The position numbers were made by a program, and so were the translations under genes. Of a DNA stretch of 47,366 bases, positions 1-8,823 are shown piece by piece. The stretch's first letter is position 1, and each line of letters begins with the position of its first letter. Under the pieces are notes generated by a model. That model saw nothing but the letters and a program-made list of their open reading frames with translations. It did no database searches and was not told where the DNA came from. The stretch is taken from contig CAJXEC010000006.1 of NCBI GenBank assembly GCA_913052165.1, positions 1 to 47,366 of the forward strand, written 5' to 3'. The DNA is from an uncultured Rhodospirillaceae bacterium. Its GTDB lineage: Bacteria; Pseudomonadota; Alphaproteobacteria; MPNO01; UBA2964.

Positions 1-428
1 TCGGAAGACGCGCTGGAGATCAAATGACTGTCGTGTTTCGTCCATTTCATCACCAAATCGCAGATCTCGAAGACCACCATGTTCACTTGGCGCCTTACTG
101 GTTGCTCGATCCGACCATAGAGGGTCCACCTTATTTCACTGAAACACCGGCTTAACCAATGGGCAGCACCATAGGCAACGAGCAGGCCCACTACGCCGAT
201 ACCAACTGAACTCCCAATGTTTTGTTGTGATTTCTCATTAAGGGTGTCGATAACTTGGGCGAATAACATCGGAAAGGCGGAATTGAGACCAGCCATGGCT
301 AAGACCACACAGAAAGAGGCGAGAAGCTTTAGCTTCATAGCCTTATTATCAGGAGTCCATAGGAATGGGAGAATAAGCTGAAGAGTATGACGTTCCTTAG
401 GAGGAATCGTGGATTTAGGTACGGTCAA
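1..428 (-). CDS. ABC exporter N-terminal membrane domain, Atm1-like (partial)
   Basis: Only the N-terminal part lies in the window; the gene runs off the left edge. Read on the minus strand it gives a lead-in LQLILPFLWTPDN, a first hydrophobic helix, FPMLFAQVIDTL, then a second hydrophobic stretch and IRWTLYGRIEQPVRRQ. This order matches the start of Atm1/HMT-type ABC half-transporters (LLPYLWP.., PFLFKxAVDAL, LRxxLFxxVxQ..xR). The family exports glutathione-linked or sulfur compounds across the inner membrane. The start is uncertain: the first in-frame candidate is a TTG at 428 without a clear ribosome site, and the first ATG is at 340 inside the conserved part. The last ~20 residues do not show the expected FHLxRxTG motif, so divergence, a frameshift or an edge error is possible. 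Confidence 0.45.
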   Translation of the reverse strand, partial: MTVPKSTIPPKERHTLQLILPFLWTPDNKAMKLKLLASFCVVLAMAGLNSAFPMLFAQVIDTLNEKSQQNIGSSVGIGVVGLLVAYGAAHWLSRCFSEIRWTLYGRIEQPVRRQVNMVVFEICDLVMKWTKHDSHLISSASS

Positions 429-687
429 GGTTTGCCAGCTATATCATTTATAAAAAACAATGTGATTTATAATGTCACAACCCTCGTAATGGGGCGATCC
501 CTATGTCATCTTTTTTGGGTGAAATCGGACATTTTGCAGGGTGGACACGATTACATGTTCGTATGTTCTTGTGACCATCAATTTAGATAGAGATCAGAAA
601 TTCCCATATTAGCTGGGCTGGTCATAATAAAAAATGCTGGGGTTTATTTTATCAGAGGAGCAATTTAAAAACTTACAAGGATGTATT

Positions 688-1695
688 ATGGTCTGTATCC
701 TATTTCCAAAACTCCGAGATCTTACATTGGCCCTAAATGATCTATGCCTGACCGACGCCTACTTTCCTGAATTACCAGGCTTTTATGCAGGCAAGGTAAG
801 AGACTCATATGACCTACCAGATGGCACGCGAATAATGATTGCCACTGATCGTCAATCTGCGTTCGATAAGGTTATGGCGTCTGTCCCCTACAAAGGCCAA
901 GTTTTAAACCAGACTGCTCGATTTTGGTTTGAGCAAACAGCTGATCTCTGCCCCAATCATGCGGTCGCTTATCCTGATCCGAACATTGTCGTTGCAGAAA
1001 AATTAGACATGCTTCCCGTCGAGATGGTTGTCAGAGACTATATCACCGGATCAACTGAAACGAGTATATGGCCGATGTACGCTAAAGGTGGAAGAGACCT
1101 TTATGGGCTACAGTTTCCGGATGGCTTGTACAAAAATGAAAAACTACCAGAGACCATACTGACCCCTACGACTAAGGCTTTGCGGGGGGAGCACGACGCA
1201 CCGATAACACCCGATGAAATAATAAAAAACGGTTTATTAACCGAGGTGGAGTGGACCGAACTCGGAGAAATTAGCCATGCTCTTTTCATTAGGGGTAAAG
1301 AGATTGCGGCGAAAAACGGCCTAATCTTAGTTGATACTAAATACGAGTTTGGATTGGATAGCGAGGGTAGAATTACTCTTGCTGACGAGATACACACTCC
1401 CGACTCAAGTCGTTATTGGATTAAATCTTCCTACCAGGCCAGGTTGGAGTCGGGAGAGGAACCAGATAGCCTTGATAAAGAGTTTCTGAGGCTTTGGGTG
1501 TCGGAGCGGTGCGATCCTTACAGGGATCCAATGCCCCCAATCCCTGAAACCACTTTGATTGATTTTAGCCAGAGATATATTTCTCTTTTCGAAACGATAA
1601 CAGGAGAAAAATTTCTAAAGCCAGATGAGAAATTGCCCATTCAACAGCGCGTAAGGCAGAGCCTCGCCACGGCTTTCCCTGATTATTTTGCCTGA
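688..1695 (+). CDS. purC: Phosphoribosylaminoimidazole-succinocarboxamide synthase
   Basis: SAICAR synthase joins aspartate to CAIR with ATP hydrolysis in de novo purine synthesis (cytosol). The reading frame opens at 634, but I place the start at ATG 688 because AAGGA at 677-681 lies six bases upstream; this gives 335 residues. Family signatures are clear: GKVRDSYDLPDG near the N-terminus, ATDRQSAFDKVM, VVRDYITGS, a GEHD motif with LTPTTKA before it, DTKYEFG and DEIHTPDSSRYW. The insertions and ~300-residue core resemble the longer yeast ADE1-type enzyme rather than the ~240-residue enzyme of most bacteria; long forms also occur in some Proteobacteria. It stands alone, without other pur genes beside it. 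Confidence 0.95.
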   Translation: MVCILFPKLRDLTLALNDLCLTDAYFPELPGFYAGKVRDSYDLPDGTRIMIATDRQSAFDKVMASVPYKGQVLNQTARFWFEQTADLCPNHAVAYPDPNIVVAEKLDMLPVEMVVRDYITGSTETSIWPMYAKGGRDLYGLQFPDGLYKNEKLPETILTPTTKALRGEHDAPITPDEIIKNGLLTEVEWTELGEISHALFIRGKEIAAKNGLILVDTKYEFGLDSEGRITLADEIHTPDSSRYWIKSSYQARLESGEEPDSLDKEFLRLWVSERCDPYRDPMPPIPETTLIDFSQRYISLFETITGEKFLKPDEKLPIQQRVRQSLATAFPDYFA

Positions 1696-1776
1696 ATAAA
1701 AGTTCCAAACGGGACACAAACGGCGCGCTGACTGAAAATTTCTGAAAGTTTGTTTATTTTTTTATTCTCTAAGAAT

Positions 1777-2379
1777 TCAAATCTTTCGGGCCACAATGTG
1801 GAAAATATGCCAATGCTTATGTTTTCCGCGCGGGGTGGTTCCATCTGTCTCCTCTTCCTCAAAGAACTCAATTTCAAGGGGATTGAGAAGTGCTGAAATA
1901 CCGTCGTGGCTAAAAAATGTAATTGTTGGATTTCCCCTCCAATCGTCTTTATCCCCATAAAGCTGACAAGATATACGACCCCCAGGTATCAAAGAATATA
2001 GGATCTTATTCCATAAATCGGGAAAATCTTCTGGGGCCACCAGGGGAAGAGCAAAACTTGAATTGACGAGATTAACATTCTCAGGAAACTCCACTAACTC
2101 GAATTTACCCAATATTGTATTTAATCGGGTTTCCTCGGGAAGATCCTGTCGCTGTGTAAGTCCAGCTATTGCGGCTGGCTCAGAGTCAATTGCGGTTACA
2201 CGCCATCCCCGACGCAATAACTCTGCTGTATCACGCCCATTTCCACTGCCCAAATCTATGGCATGGGATTCGTCTGGATCGGAACCCTCCTTTTCAAAGC
2301 GGGTTAATGCTGCGATAAGAGTTTGGCGTGGGGCACGAAGCCCTGTTTCCTTATAATAGTTTTCCCAATCAGAGGTCAT
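1777..2379 (-). CDS. Class I SAM-dependent methyltransferase
   Basis: A 200-residue protein with the nucleotide-binding motif DLGSGNGRDT (motif I), then VTAIDSEP (acidic end of strand 2) and a later FALPLVAPEDFPDLW segment typical of motif IV. This is a Rossmann-fold methyltransferase of the TehB/UbiE-like small type. The substrate cannot be read from the sequence. It is convergent with purC (82 bases between stops) and divergent from the TerC-family gene. No strong ribosome site is visible before the ATG at 2379. Confidence 0.8.
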   Translation of the reverse strand: MTSDWENYYKETGLRAPRQTLIAALTRFEKEGSDPDESHAIDLGSGNGRDTAELLRRGWRVTAIDSEPAAIAGLTQRQDLPEETRLNTILGKFELVEFPENVNLVNSSFALPLVAPEDFPDLWNKILYSLIPGGRISCQLYGDKDDWRGNPTITFFSHDGISALLNPLEIEFFEEEETDGTTPRGKHKHWHIFHIVARKI

Positions 2380-2582
2380 GGAGATTCACATGTTCTTTTT
2401 TGTCTGTTCAGCAGATGCGCTTAGGATTTCTTAATGGCATCTTACATTTTGTCTTAATTTGCTTTCTCATGTATGACAAAACTTTGAACCTAGCGATAGT
2501 CAAACCATCTTGTCTTCGTTGTGATAACGAAAGAAGTTAAGATCTGAGACCTGCCTTGTGAATACCTTAGGAGTGTGAACTA

Positions 2583-3200
2583 GTGAACGAGATCTTTGTC
2601 GATCTAGAATTTTTGGCGATCGCTCAGGTGATTTTAATCGACTTGGTCCTTGCAGGTGATAACGCAATTGTTGTGGGGATAGCAGCGGCATCCGTAGACC
2701 CTGAGCATCGGAAAAAAGTTATCTGTCTCGGTATTGGTATGGCCGTAGTGTTACGCATTCTGTTCGCTGCAGTTACCATGCAGCTTCTAGGAGTCGTTGG
2801 CATCACACTACTCGGAGGCCTGCTTCTCCTGTGGGTCTGTTGGAGACTATATTCTGACTTGCGAGCGCAAAACACCCCGCCGGCAGATGTTGCAGACAAC
2901 AATTCAAACGAAGGGACAAAACGAAAAACAGTTTCGGCAGCAATATTTCAAGTGGCCGTCGCTGATATATCTATGTCGCTTGATAACGTCCTCGCTGTGG
3001 CAGGAGTTGCGAGAGATAACATGACGGTTTTGGTAATAGGCCTTGGCTTGTCGGTAATTTTGATGGGCGTAGGGGCCGGCTTAATCGCTAAATTTCTCGA
3101 AAAGTACCGATGGATAGGATATCTAGGTCTTTTATTGATTGTCTATGTCTCCTTTGACATGATCTGGCGCGGCAGTGTTGAATTAAGCGCTTATTTTTAG
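2583..3200 (+). CDS. TerC/YjbE-family integral membrane protein
   Basis: A 205-residue hydrophobic protein with an internal duplication: each half carries an acidic membrane motif, DLVLAGDNAIVVG near residue 20 and DISMSLDNVLAVAG in the second half. These paired Asp/Asn motifs are the hallmark of TerC/YjbE/YkoY proteins, several of which export manganese or help metallate secreted enzymes. A charged loop (residues ~95-120) separates the halves. The start is GTG at 2583, preceded by AGGAG at 2569-2573. The specific substrate is not determined. I looked for a yybP-ykoY manganese riboswitch in the 200 bases upstream and could not recognise one. Confidence 0.88.
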   Translation: MNEIFVDLEFLAIAQVILIDLVLAGDNAIVVGIAAASVDPEHRKKVICLGIGMAVVLRILFAAVTMQLLGVVGITLLGGLLLLWVCWRLYSDLRAQNTPPADVADNNSNEGTKRKTVSAAIFQVAVADISMSLDNVLAVAGVARDNMTVLVIGLGLSVILMGVGAGLIAKFLEKYRWIGYLGLLLIVYVSFDMIWRGSVELSAYF

Positions 3201-3338
3201 CACTGGTGCTTCCAAAAGGAGTTTGATCTTGGTCCAGTTTTGGCCAATAGATTAGCGAAATAGTTATTAGCTAATTGTTGTTGCCTTTAGTTGTCCATTC
3301 GGGCAATTGATCCAGTCGTCCAATATCGGCGTAGTGCC

Positions 3339-4139
3339 CTAGCCGCTATATGGTGGACAGTGCAATCCTTGTGGCGATACCGTGAAAATTTCACACCCAT
3401 TCTCTGTTACTCCTAAGGAATGCTCGAATTGCGCTGATAGAGATTTATCTTTGGTCACTGCTGTCCATCCATCAGCAAGAATTTTGCATTCCGGTTTTCC
3501 TGAATTGATCATTGGTTCGATCGTAAAAAACATTCCTTCGACCAGTTTTGGCCCTTCGCCAGGGTTCCCAAAATGAAGAACACTTGGAGGCGTGTGGAAA
3601 ACCTGACCTAATCCATGACCGCAGAAATCTCTTACGACGGAGAAACGCATCGGTTCGATGTATGATTGAATGGCGTGACCAATATCGCCTAAGGTTGCAC
3701 CGGGTCGTACAACATTTATTGCTCTCATCAAACTTTCATAAGTGGCTTTGATTAACCGCTCTGCTTTTTTATTTATTTGACCAACCGGGAACATGCGACT
3801 GGTGTCACCGTGCCAACCATCGACGATCGGCGTGACGTCTATGTTGACGATATCTCCATCCCGGAGAATGCGGTCGCCAGGAATGCCGTGGCAGACAACG
3901 TGATTGACTGAAGTGCAAATAGATTTGGGAAAGCCCTTGTAATTTAATGGCGCTGGGATCGCTCCATGGTCAATCGTATAATCGTGACACAGCTGGTTTA
4001 TCCTTTCTGTGGTCACCCCGGGCTGGATAAAAGGTGTGATGTAGTCCAGAAGCTCCGCAGCAAGTCTCCCTGCCTTCCGCATGCTCGCGAATTCTTCTTT
4101 GCTATGCGTGCGATACTGTGATTGAGGCGAACTGTTCAT
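3339..4139 (-). CDS. map: Type I methionine aminopeptidase
   Basis: Removes the initiator methionine from new proteins. The 266-residue sequence contains the metal ligands in order: the Asp pair in VNIDVTPIVDGWHGDTSRMF, the His in FCGHGLGQVFHT, Glu in FFTIEPM and Glu in QFEHSLGV. The SVNHVVCHGIPG segment before the first ligands is also typical. The length fits type I enzymes. It is transcribed convergently with the TerC-family gene; the 138 bases between them contain a weak inverted repeat (TTGGtCC...GGcCAA) but no convincing terminator. The ribosome site before ATG 4139 is weak. Confidence 0.95.
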   Translation of the reverse strand: MNSSPQSQYRTHSKEEFASMRKAGRLAAELLDYITPFIQPGVTTERINQLCHDYTIDHGAIPAPLNYKGFPKSICTSVNHVVCHGIPGDRILRDGDIVNIDVTPIVDGWHGDTSRMFPVGQINKKAERLIKATYESLMRAINVVRPGATLGDIGHAIQSYIEPMRFSVVRDFCGHGLGQVFHTPPSVLHFGNPGEGPKLVEGMFFTIEPMINSGKPECKILADGWTAVTKDKSLSAQFEHSLGVTENGCEIFTVSPQGLHCPPYSG

Positions 4140-4207
4140 TTTATCTTTTTGCCGCTAATAAGTTTTTTATCCATCGCATGAATAGTCTTGAACAGCAAGA
4201 AATTGCA

Positions 4208-5113
4208 TCAAACGTGATCGGATGGTTCAGTGTATCGACTTTCTAATTCGTCTAGCAAATCGATACCCACTAGTTGGTTATGCTCTTTAAATGACATGAG
4301 AAGATCTGGCCTCTCAGTCGTCTGTTCCGACTCTAGCATTTGATCAAAGGCCTCCATAGCGTTGGACATGCCTTTTACCGCGCCTGTGCTCATCAGACGG
4401 GGATAGCTGACCATAGAAACCCCAATTTCTTGCAATCTTTTGGGGTGAATTAAGGGCGTGGTCCCCCTAGTAAGTAAGCCGAGTCCCATATTGACTGCTA
4501 AGGGCTTTGACACATTTGATGCCACGTCAATAATATCCTTCTCAGACAAAAGAGCGTCTGCGAAAAGAAGGGTTGCGCCAGCTTCAGCGTAAGCGTTGAG
4601 TCGGTCGATAGCGGCGTTTATTCCCAGTGGACCGGCCGCGTCAGTTCGGGCTTTTATTACAAAATCAGGGTCACGTTTCGCATCAACTGCGGATTTAATT
4701 TTTTGAACCATCTCCTCGGCAGGTATTACAGATTTTCCTGCCAAATGACCGCATCTTTTTGGCCAAACTTGATCTTCAATCATCACAGCGGCGACACCGG
4801 CATTTTCAAAACCTTTGACCGTAAAATTTACGTTGACTGCATTGCCGTACCCCGTATCGGCATCTGCTTGAAGCAGTAAATCATCAGATAGCGATGCCAG
4901 CATCCTGCAAACTTCGACATTTTCACGATAACCCATAATGCCCTTATCCGCCCATCCGAGGTGCGACTCAGAAACGCCGGCGCCCGAGATTACAGCGGAT
5001 TTATAGCCAAAATTCGCTGCCATGCGCGCGCTATATCCGTCATAAACGCCGGGACATATGAGTATTTCTGGCGCAGAAAGCAGCCTGGATAGTCGTTTTC
5101 CTCTCGAGTCCAT
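4208..5113 (-). CDS. Isocitrate lyase/PEP mutase superfamily enzyme
   Basis: A TIM-barrel enzyme of the family containing 2-methylisocitrate lyase, carboxyphosphonoenolpyruvate mutase and oxaloacetate decarboxylase. Visible features are PGVYDGYSARM near the N-terminus, the Mg-binding DADTGYG, and the active-site loop WPKRCGH, whose KRCGH is typical of C-C bond lyases such as PrpB. I chose ATG 5113 (301 residues) over the upstream ATG 5173 because AAGGGGA sits just ahead of it and homology begins there. No prpC or prpD lies nearby, so methylcitrate-cycle membership is not supported by context; a lyase for another 2-hydroxy or 2-methyl dicarboxylate is possible. Confidence 0.85.
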   Translation of the reverse strand: MDSRGKRLSRLLSAPEILICPGVYDGYSARMAANFGYKSAVISGAGVSESHLGWADKGIMGYRENVEVCRMLASLSDDLLLQADADTGYGNAVNVNFTVKGFENAGVAAVMIEDQVWPKRCGHLAGKSVIPAEEMVQKIKSAVDAKRDPDFVIKARTDAAGPLGINAAIDRLNAYAEAGATLLFADALLSEKDIIDVASNVSKPLAVNMGLGLLTRGTTPLIHPKRLQEIGVSMVSYPRLMSTGAVKGMSNAMEAFDQMLESEQTTERPDLLMSFKEHNQLVGIDLLDELESRYTEPSDHV

Positions 5114-5232
5114 CTCAAAATTCCCCTTTATCAAGATCTCCAAAATCTTATGCGCAGCATTATAGTCCAGCAATGGGCTAGTGCGTTTATCAACGCTGGG
5201 CTATAAAATATATAAAAATCCCAGGTTAAGTT

Positions 5233-6036
5233 ATGCCCAAAAATGAAATTTATACTGCTTGTCTAATTTTAATAGGAAATGAGCTTTTATCAGGTAGAAC
5301 CCAGGATAAAAATCTTGCCGTTATTGCAAAAGGTTTGAACGACATGGGCATTCGAATGATGGCGGCGCATGTGATACCTGACGTAAGAGAGACCATTATC
5401 CAGACTATTAATACTGTAAGAGCCGAATATGATTATGTTTTCACCACTGGCGGGATTGGCCCGACCCACGATGACATAACGACGGAATGCGTCGCTAAAG
5501 CCTTTTGTGTTGAGACATATATTGACCCCGAAACCGCCCAATTGCTGAAGGCTCGCGTGGAATCCCGTGGCGAGAAAATGAATGATGCCAGGTTAAGGAT
5601 GGCGACTTTTCCGGTCGGGGCTGAACTTTTAAAAAATGAGATAAGCGTCGCCCCAGGATATAAGTTGGAAAATGTCTTCGTTATGGCTGGGGTTCCCAAA
5701 ATAATGCAGATGATGTTTGAGGAGGCTAAAAGTCATTTACAGGGTGGTGAAGCCGTAAAATCTCGGGGAATAGCGATTGATTTGGGTGAGGGCACAATTG
5801 CAGATCCTCTTGCCAATTTGCAGGATCGCTACCCGATGCTAGACATTGGTTCTTATCCACAAATGCGGGAGAATGTTGGTTTTCGTGTCTCCCTGGTGTT
5901 GAGGGGTGTAGATGAGGAAATCCTTGACCAAGCTCATGCCGAGTTAATGGCTATTTTGTCGGATCTGGGTGGAAACCCCGTTGAGGAGGATCCCGAAAAG
6001 TCACAGGGCTCGGCAGAGCCAGATATAAACGGATGA
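5233..6036 (+). CDS. CinA-like molybdopterin-binding (MoaB/Mog fold) domain protein
   Basis: 267 residues starting with ACLILIGNELLSGRTQD and containing TTGGIGPTHDDITTE, the signature of the MoaB/Mog fold as found in the N-terminal half of CinA. The C-terminal nicotinamide-nucleotide amidase domain of full CinA (~410 residues) is absent. Stand-alone proteins of this size are common in Alphaproteobacteria and are usually annotated as competence/damage-inducible protein A homologues; the cellular role is not settled. The next gene overlaps its stop by four bases (ATGA), implying translational coupling. Confidence 0.85.
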   Translation: MPKNEIYTACLILIGNELLSGRTQDKNLAVIAKGLNDMGIRMMAAHVIPDVRETIIQTINTVRAEYDYVFTTGGIGPTHDDITTECVAKAFCVETYIDPETAQLLKARVESRGEKMNDARLRMATFPVGAELLKNEISVAPGYKLENVFVMAGVPKIMQMMFEEAKSHLQGGEAVKSRGIAIDLGEGTIADPLANLQDRYPMLDIGSYPQMRENVGFRVSLVLRGVDEEILDQAHAELMAILSDLGGNPVEEDPEKSQGSAEPDING

Positions 6037-6233
6037 GTTTAGTACCAATCATACTGGGTGTTGGGTTGGGGTGTGGCCTATTGTTAGCCTTTGTTGGACT
6101 TCGACGAATGTTTAATAAAAGCCTTTCAGAGGAGGAAAGAAAGCGCGGTTTTTGGCCGATGAATTCTGGGTTTGCTCTTGCCTGCCTTTCCATGTACCTC
6201 ATGGCTCGGTTGGTTGAACCAAGTGCTGGCTGA
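6033..6233 (+). CDS. Small two-helix membrane protein
   Basis: A 66-residue protein whose ATG overlaps the stop of the CinA-like gene (ATGA). It has one hydrophobic helix at residues ~4-23, a basic and acidic loop (KSLSEEERKRG), and a second helix at ~47-60. The topology, the coupled start and position at the head of the MFS run argue that it is real. I do not recognise a family and assign no function. Confidence 0.55.
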   Translation: MSLVPIILGVGLGCGLLLAFVGLRRMFNKSLSEEERKRGFWPMNSGFALACLSMYLMARLVEPSAG

Positions 6234-6242
6234 ATCAAGCAA

Positions 6243-7499
6243 TTGCGCATGGGCCTGAGCAGTGGGCTTGGAAGCATTAGAGCCGTCCTTAGACAGAGAA
6301 GTTACGCTTGGTATATTAGTGGCTCTTCCGTCGCCTTGGTTGGAATATGGGCCCAAAGGACCACGGTAAGTTGGCTTGCCTGGTCACTCACAGAGTCTTT
6401 TTTCTGGCTTAGTTTTATTGTTGTTGCGGATTTACTTCCAGCAGTACTTCTGGGCCCGTTCGCAGGTGTCATAGCAGACCGGGTTAATCGTCAAAAAATG
6501 ATGTTTAATACCCAAGCTCTAGGGATGATTCAGGCCTTTGTGCTCGCGGGTCTGGCCTTTATGGATTGGTTAACATACTGGTGGCTTTTTGTACTAACGC
6601 TGCTGGTTGGAATAGTCTGGGCTTTCAATACAGCCGCTCGCCTATCCTTGGTTCCTAATTTGGTTGAACACCATGAAGTCCCATCGGCGGTCGCTCTTGA
6701 TAGTGTAATGTTCAATGTTGCGCGTTTCTTGGGGCCTACAATAGCTGGTTTCCTTTTTGCCACACTAGGACCTGGCGTGTCGTTTCTGATTAACGGGATA
6801 ACTTTTTCGCTTTTTCTTTACTGTTTGCTGCATAGTAAAATGATTAGGGACGAGCGTGGAAAGAGGGTTGGCTTTAGCATGGTTGAACAGCTCCGTGATG
6901 GACTTAATTACGCGATCAGGCATAAAGGTATCGGTCCGATTTTGTTAGTTGTAGTTGCTGTAGCAATAGGTATTAAACCGGTACTTGATTTGCTTTCGGG
7001 AATAACAGAAACAATTTTTCAAGGTGGGGCGCTAGAGTTTGGTTGGTTAATGTCCTCTACTGCGGTTGGAGCGGTCATAGCGGCATTCTGGTTGGCGCAG
7101 AGGGGATCTTTTGAGAGGCTTACATGGATAGTCCTGACCGCGGGACTGCTCTCTGGTATCCTTGCTTCCCTAGCTCTATCTATGATTGATTGGTATCCTA
7201 TTGGTTTAGTTGCCGGTTTCTTTTTAGGTGGAGCCATTGTAATTGCAGGCACGGGGACACAAACCCTGATGCAGAATGCGGTGGATGGAGCTTATCGAGG
7301 TAGGGTGATGAGTCTTTACGGAATGATTTTCCGCGGAGGACCGGCTTTTGGTGCCATCGTGATAGGAGGACTCGCCGAGAAAATGGGAATAGGTAATGCT
7401 CTATCCGCCGGTTCAGGGCTCTGCATTTTCGTTTTTATTTGGGTGTTCACTCGACGTCATGAAATGGCGAAGGCCCTCGAAACATCGAAGAAATCTTGA
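6243..7499 (+). CDS. MFS transporter (EntS-like MFS_3 type), copy 1 of 3
   Basis: 418 residues with about twelve hydrophobic segments. It starts SYAWYISGSSVALVG and carries the MFS loop motif GVIADRVNRQK after helix 2, and the C-terminal-half signature GTQTLMQNAV followed by RGRVMSLYGM. This fits the EntS/MFS_3 group of drug or siderophore exporters; the substrate is unknown. The start is TTG 6243 or ATG 6249; neither has a good ribosome site, so coupling to the small gene nine bases upstream is likely. The stop overlaps the start of copy 2. Confidence 0.85.
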   Translation: MRMGLSSGLGSIRAVLRQRSYAWYISGSSVALVGIWAQRTTVSWLAWSLTESFFWLSFIVVADLLPAVLLGPFAGVIADRVNRQKMMFNTQALGMIQAFVLAGLAFMDWLTYWWLFVLTLLVGIVWAFNTAARLSLVPNLVEHHEVPSAVALDSVMFNVARFLGPTIAGFLFATLGPGVSFLINGITFSLFLYCLLHSKMIRDERGKRVGFSMVEQLRDGLNYAIRHKGIGPILLVVVAVAIGIKPVLDLLSGITETIFQGGALEFGWLMSSTAVGAVIAAFWLAQRGSFERLTWIVLTAGLLSGILASLALSMIDWYPIGLVAGFFLGGAIVIAGTGTQTLMQNAVDGAYRGRVMSLYGMIFRGGPAFGAIVIGGLAEKMGIGNALSAGSGLCIFVFIWVFTRRHEMAKALETSKKS

Positions 7500-8758
7500 A
7501 AGAGATCGCTGGCACCAGGCTTGGCAATGCTCTTGGAGCTTGGACACAAAGAAATTTCTGTTGGTATATGTCTGGCGCAGCGGTGTCCCTCTTCGGTATG
7601 TGGGCACAAAGAATTGCAGTTGGATGGCTGACTTGGGAGTTAACCAATTCCGAGCTTTGGTTGGGTCTAATCGCCTTTGCTGACCTTTTTCCAACGGTCG
7701 TGATTACTCCCATTGCGGGTGCTATAGCGGATCGTACGAACCGTCTTTGGATGGCAAGGATTAGTCAATTTCTCGCAGGTTGCCAGGCATTTGTATTGGC
7801 GTGGATGGCTTTCAACGGTCACTTATCTGAAGCCGAGGATGTTTGGTGGCTACTTGCTCTTTCTCTATTTCTTGGCGTGGTGATGGCTTTTGCAACAGCA
7901 GCCCGCTTATCCATGGTTCCCTTGCTGATGAAGCCGGAATTTGTCCCATCGGCGGTTGCAAATGATGCAGTGATATTTAATTCGGCAAGGGTGGTGGGGC
8001 CGATGCTTGCCGCTTGGATAATAGCTACTTGGGACACCGGAACCGCATTTTTGATAAATGGTTGTGTATTTATGGTTTTTGTTGTTTGCCTCATGATAGT
8101 GAGACTTATCAGAGACGAGTCCCAAAAATCTCGGGGAGGAAATGTAATCAGCCAGACAGTTGATGGCGTTTGTGCCGCTGCTCAACATCCCGGGATTGGT
8201 CCTCTTCTTCTCGTCCTCTCTGCTGTGGCAGTTGGCGTAAAATCTTTTTTTGATTTATTACCCGCAGTTGCAGATGAAATCTTTGGTGCTGGGGTCGATG
8301 GTTTCGCGCAACTCGCTGCTTCCGGGGGCGCTGGGGCAGTAGGCTGCGCTGTTTGGCTTGCGGTCCGGGGGCGCCTGGAGGGTCTTACCGCCCTCACTTT
8401 GGTCTCAATGGTAATTGGCGGTTTGGGCCTTTTTGTTATGTGTCTATCAAATTATTTGTGGCTGGGCCTGATGGGCGCCTTTTTCGCGGGTGCAGCAGTA
8501 ACTTTATCGGGAACCGGGACGCAAACACTTATGCAGAATGCCGTTGAGGGGCACCTTAGGGGTCGGGTCATGGCGATATACGGTATGCTGCATCGGGGTG
8601 GACCCGCACTGGGAGCCCTCGCTATGGGCGCGGCAGCGGAAATTGTTGGAGCGAAGTACGCAATCATCGGTGTTTGCGTCATTGTTTGCTTACCCGTCTT
8701 GACGTGGTCCTGGCCGAAAAGAGAAAAAATGGCGAAAACTTTAGAAATGACGCGTTAA
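7496..8758 (+). CDS. MFS transporter (MFS_3 type), copy 2 of 3
   Basis: 420 residues, clearly related to its neighbours: FCWYMSGAAVSLFGMWAQR at the start, GAIADRTNRLW after helix 2, then GTQTLMQNAVEG and RGRVMAIYGM. The start is TTG 7496, overlapping the stop of copy 1 by four bases, so the two are translationally coupled. It has its own divergence throughout, so the duplication is old, not a recent copy. Predicted inner-membrane exporter of unknown substrate. Confidence 0.87.
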   Translation: MKEIAGTRLGNALGAWTQRNFCWYMSGAAVSLFGMWAQRIAVGWLTWELTNSELWLGLIAFADLFPTVVITPIAGAIADRTNRLWMARISQFLAGCQAFVLAWMAFNGHLSEAEDVWWLLALSLFLGVVMAFATAARLSMVPLLMKPEFVPSAVANDAVIFNSARVVGPMLAAWIIATWDTGTAFLINGCVFMVFVVCLMIVRLIRDESQKSRGGNVISQTVDGVCAAAQHPGIGPLLLVLSAVAVGVKSFFDLLPAVADEIFGAGVDGFAQLAASGGAGAVGCAVWLAVRGRLEGLTALTLVSMVIGGLGLFVMCLSNYLWLGLMGAFFAGAAVTLSGTGTQTLMQNAVEGHLRGRVMAIYGMLHRGGPALGALAMGAAAEIVGAKYAIIGVCVIVCLPVLTWSWPKREKMAKTLEMTR

Positions 8759-8823
8759 GGGGAGAGAGTCCTCTGCTTTCATGGAAATGATTAGAGTAGA
8801 CTGTGTCATTCAGGAATTAATTC

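Noticed and set aside
387-590. 67-residue open frame near the left edge
   Set aside because: No ribosome site, no recognisable motif, and it overlaps the start of the ABC exporter on the other strand.
2380-2582. yybP-ykoY manganese riboswitch upstream of the TerC-family gene
   Set aside because: I could not find the conserved loop sequences of that riboswitch.
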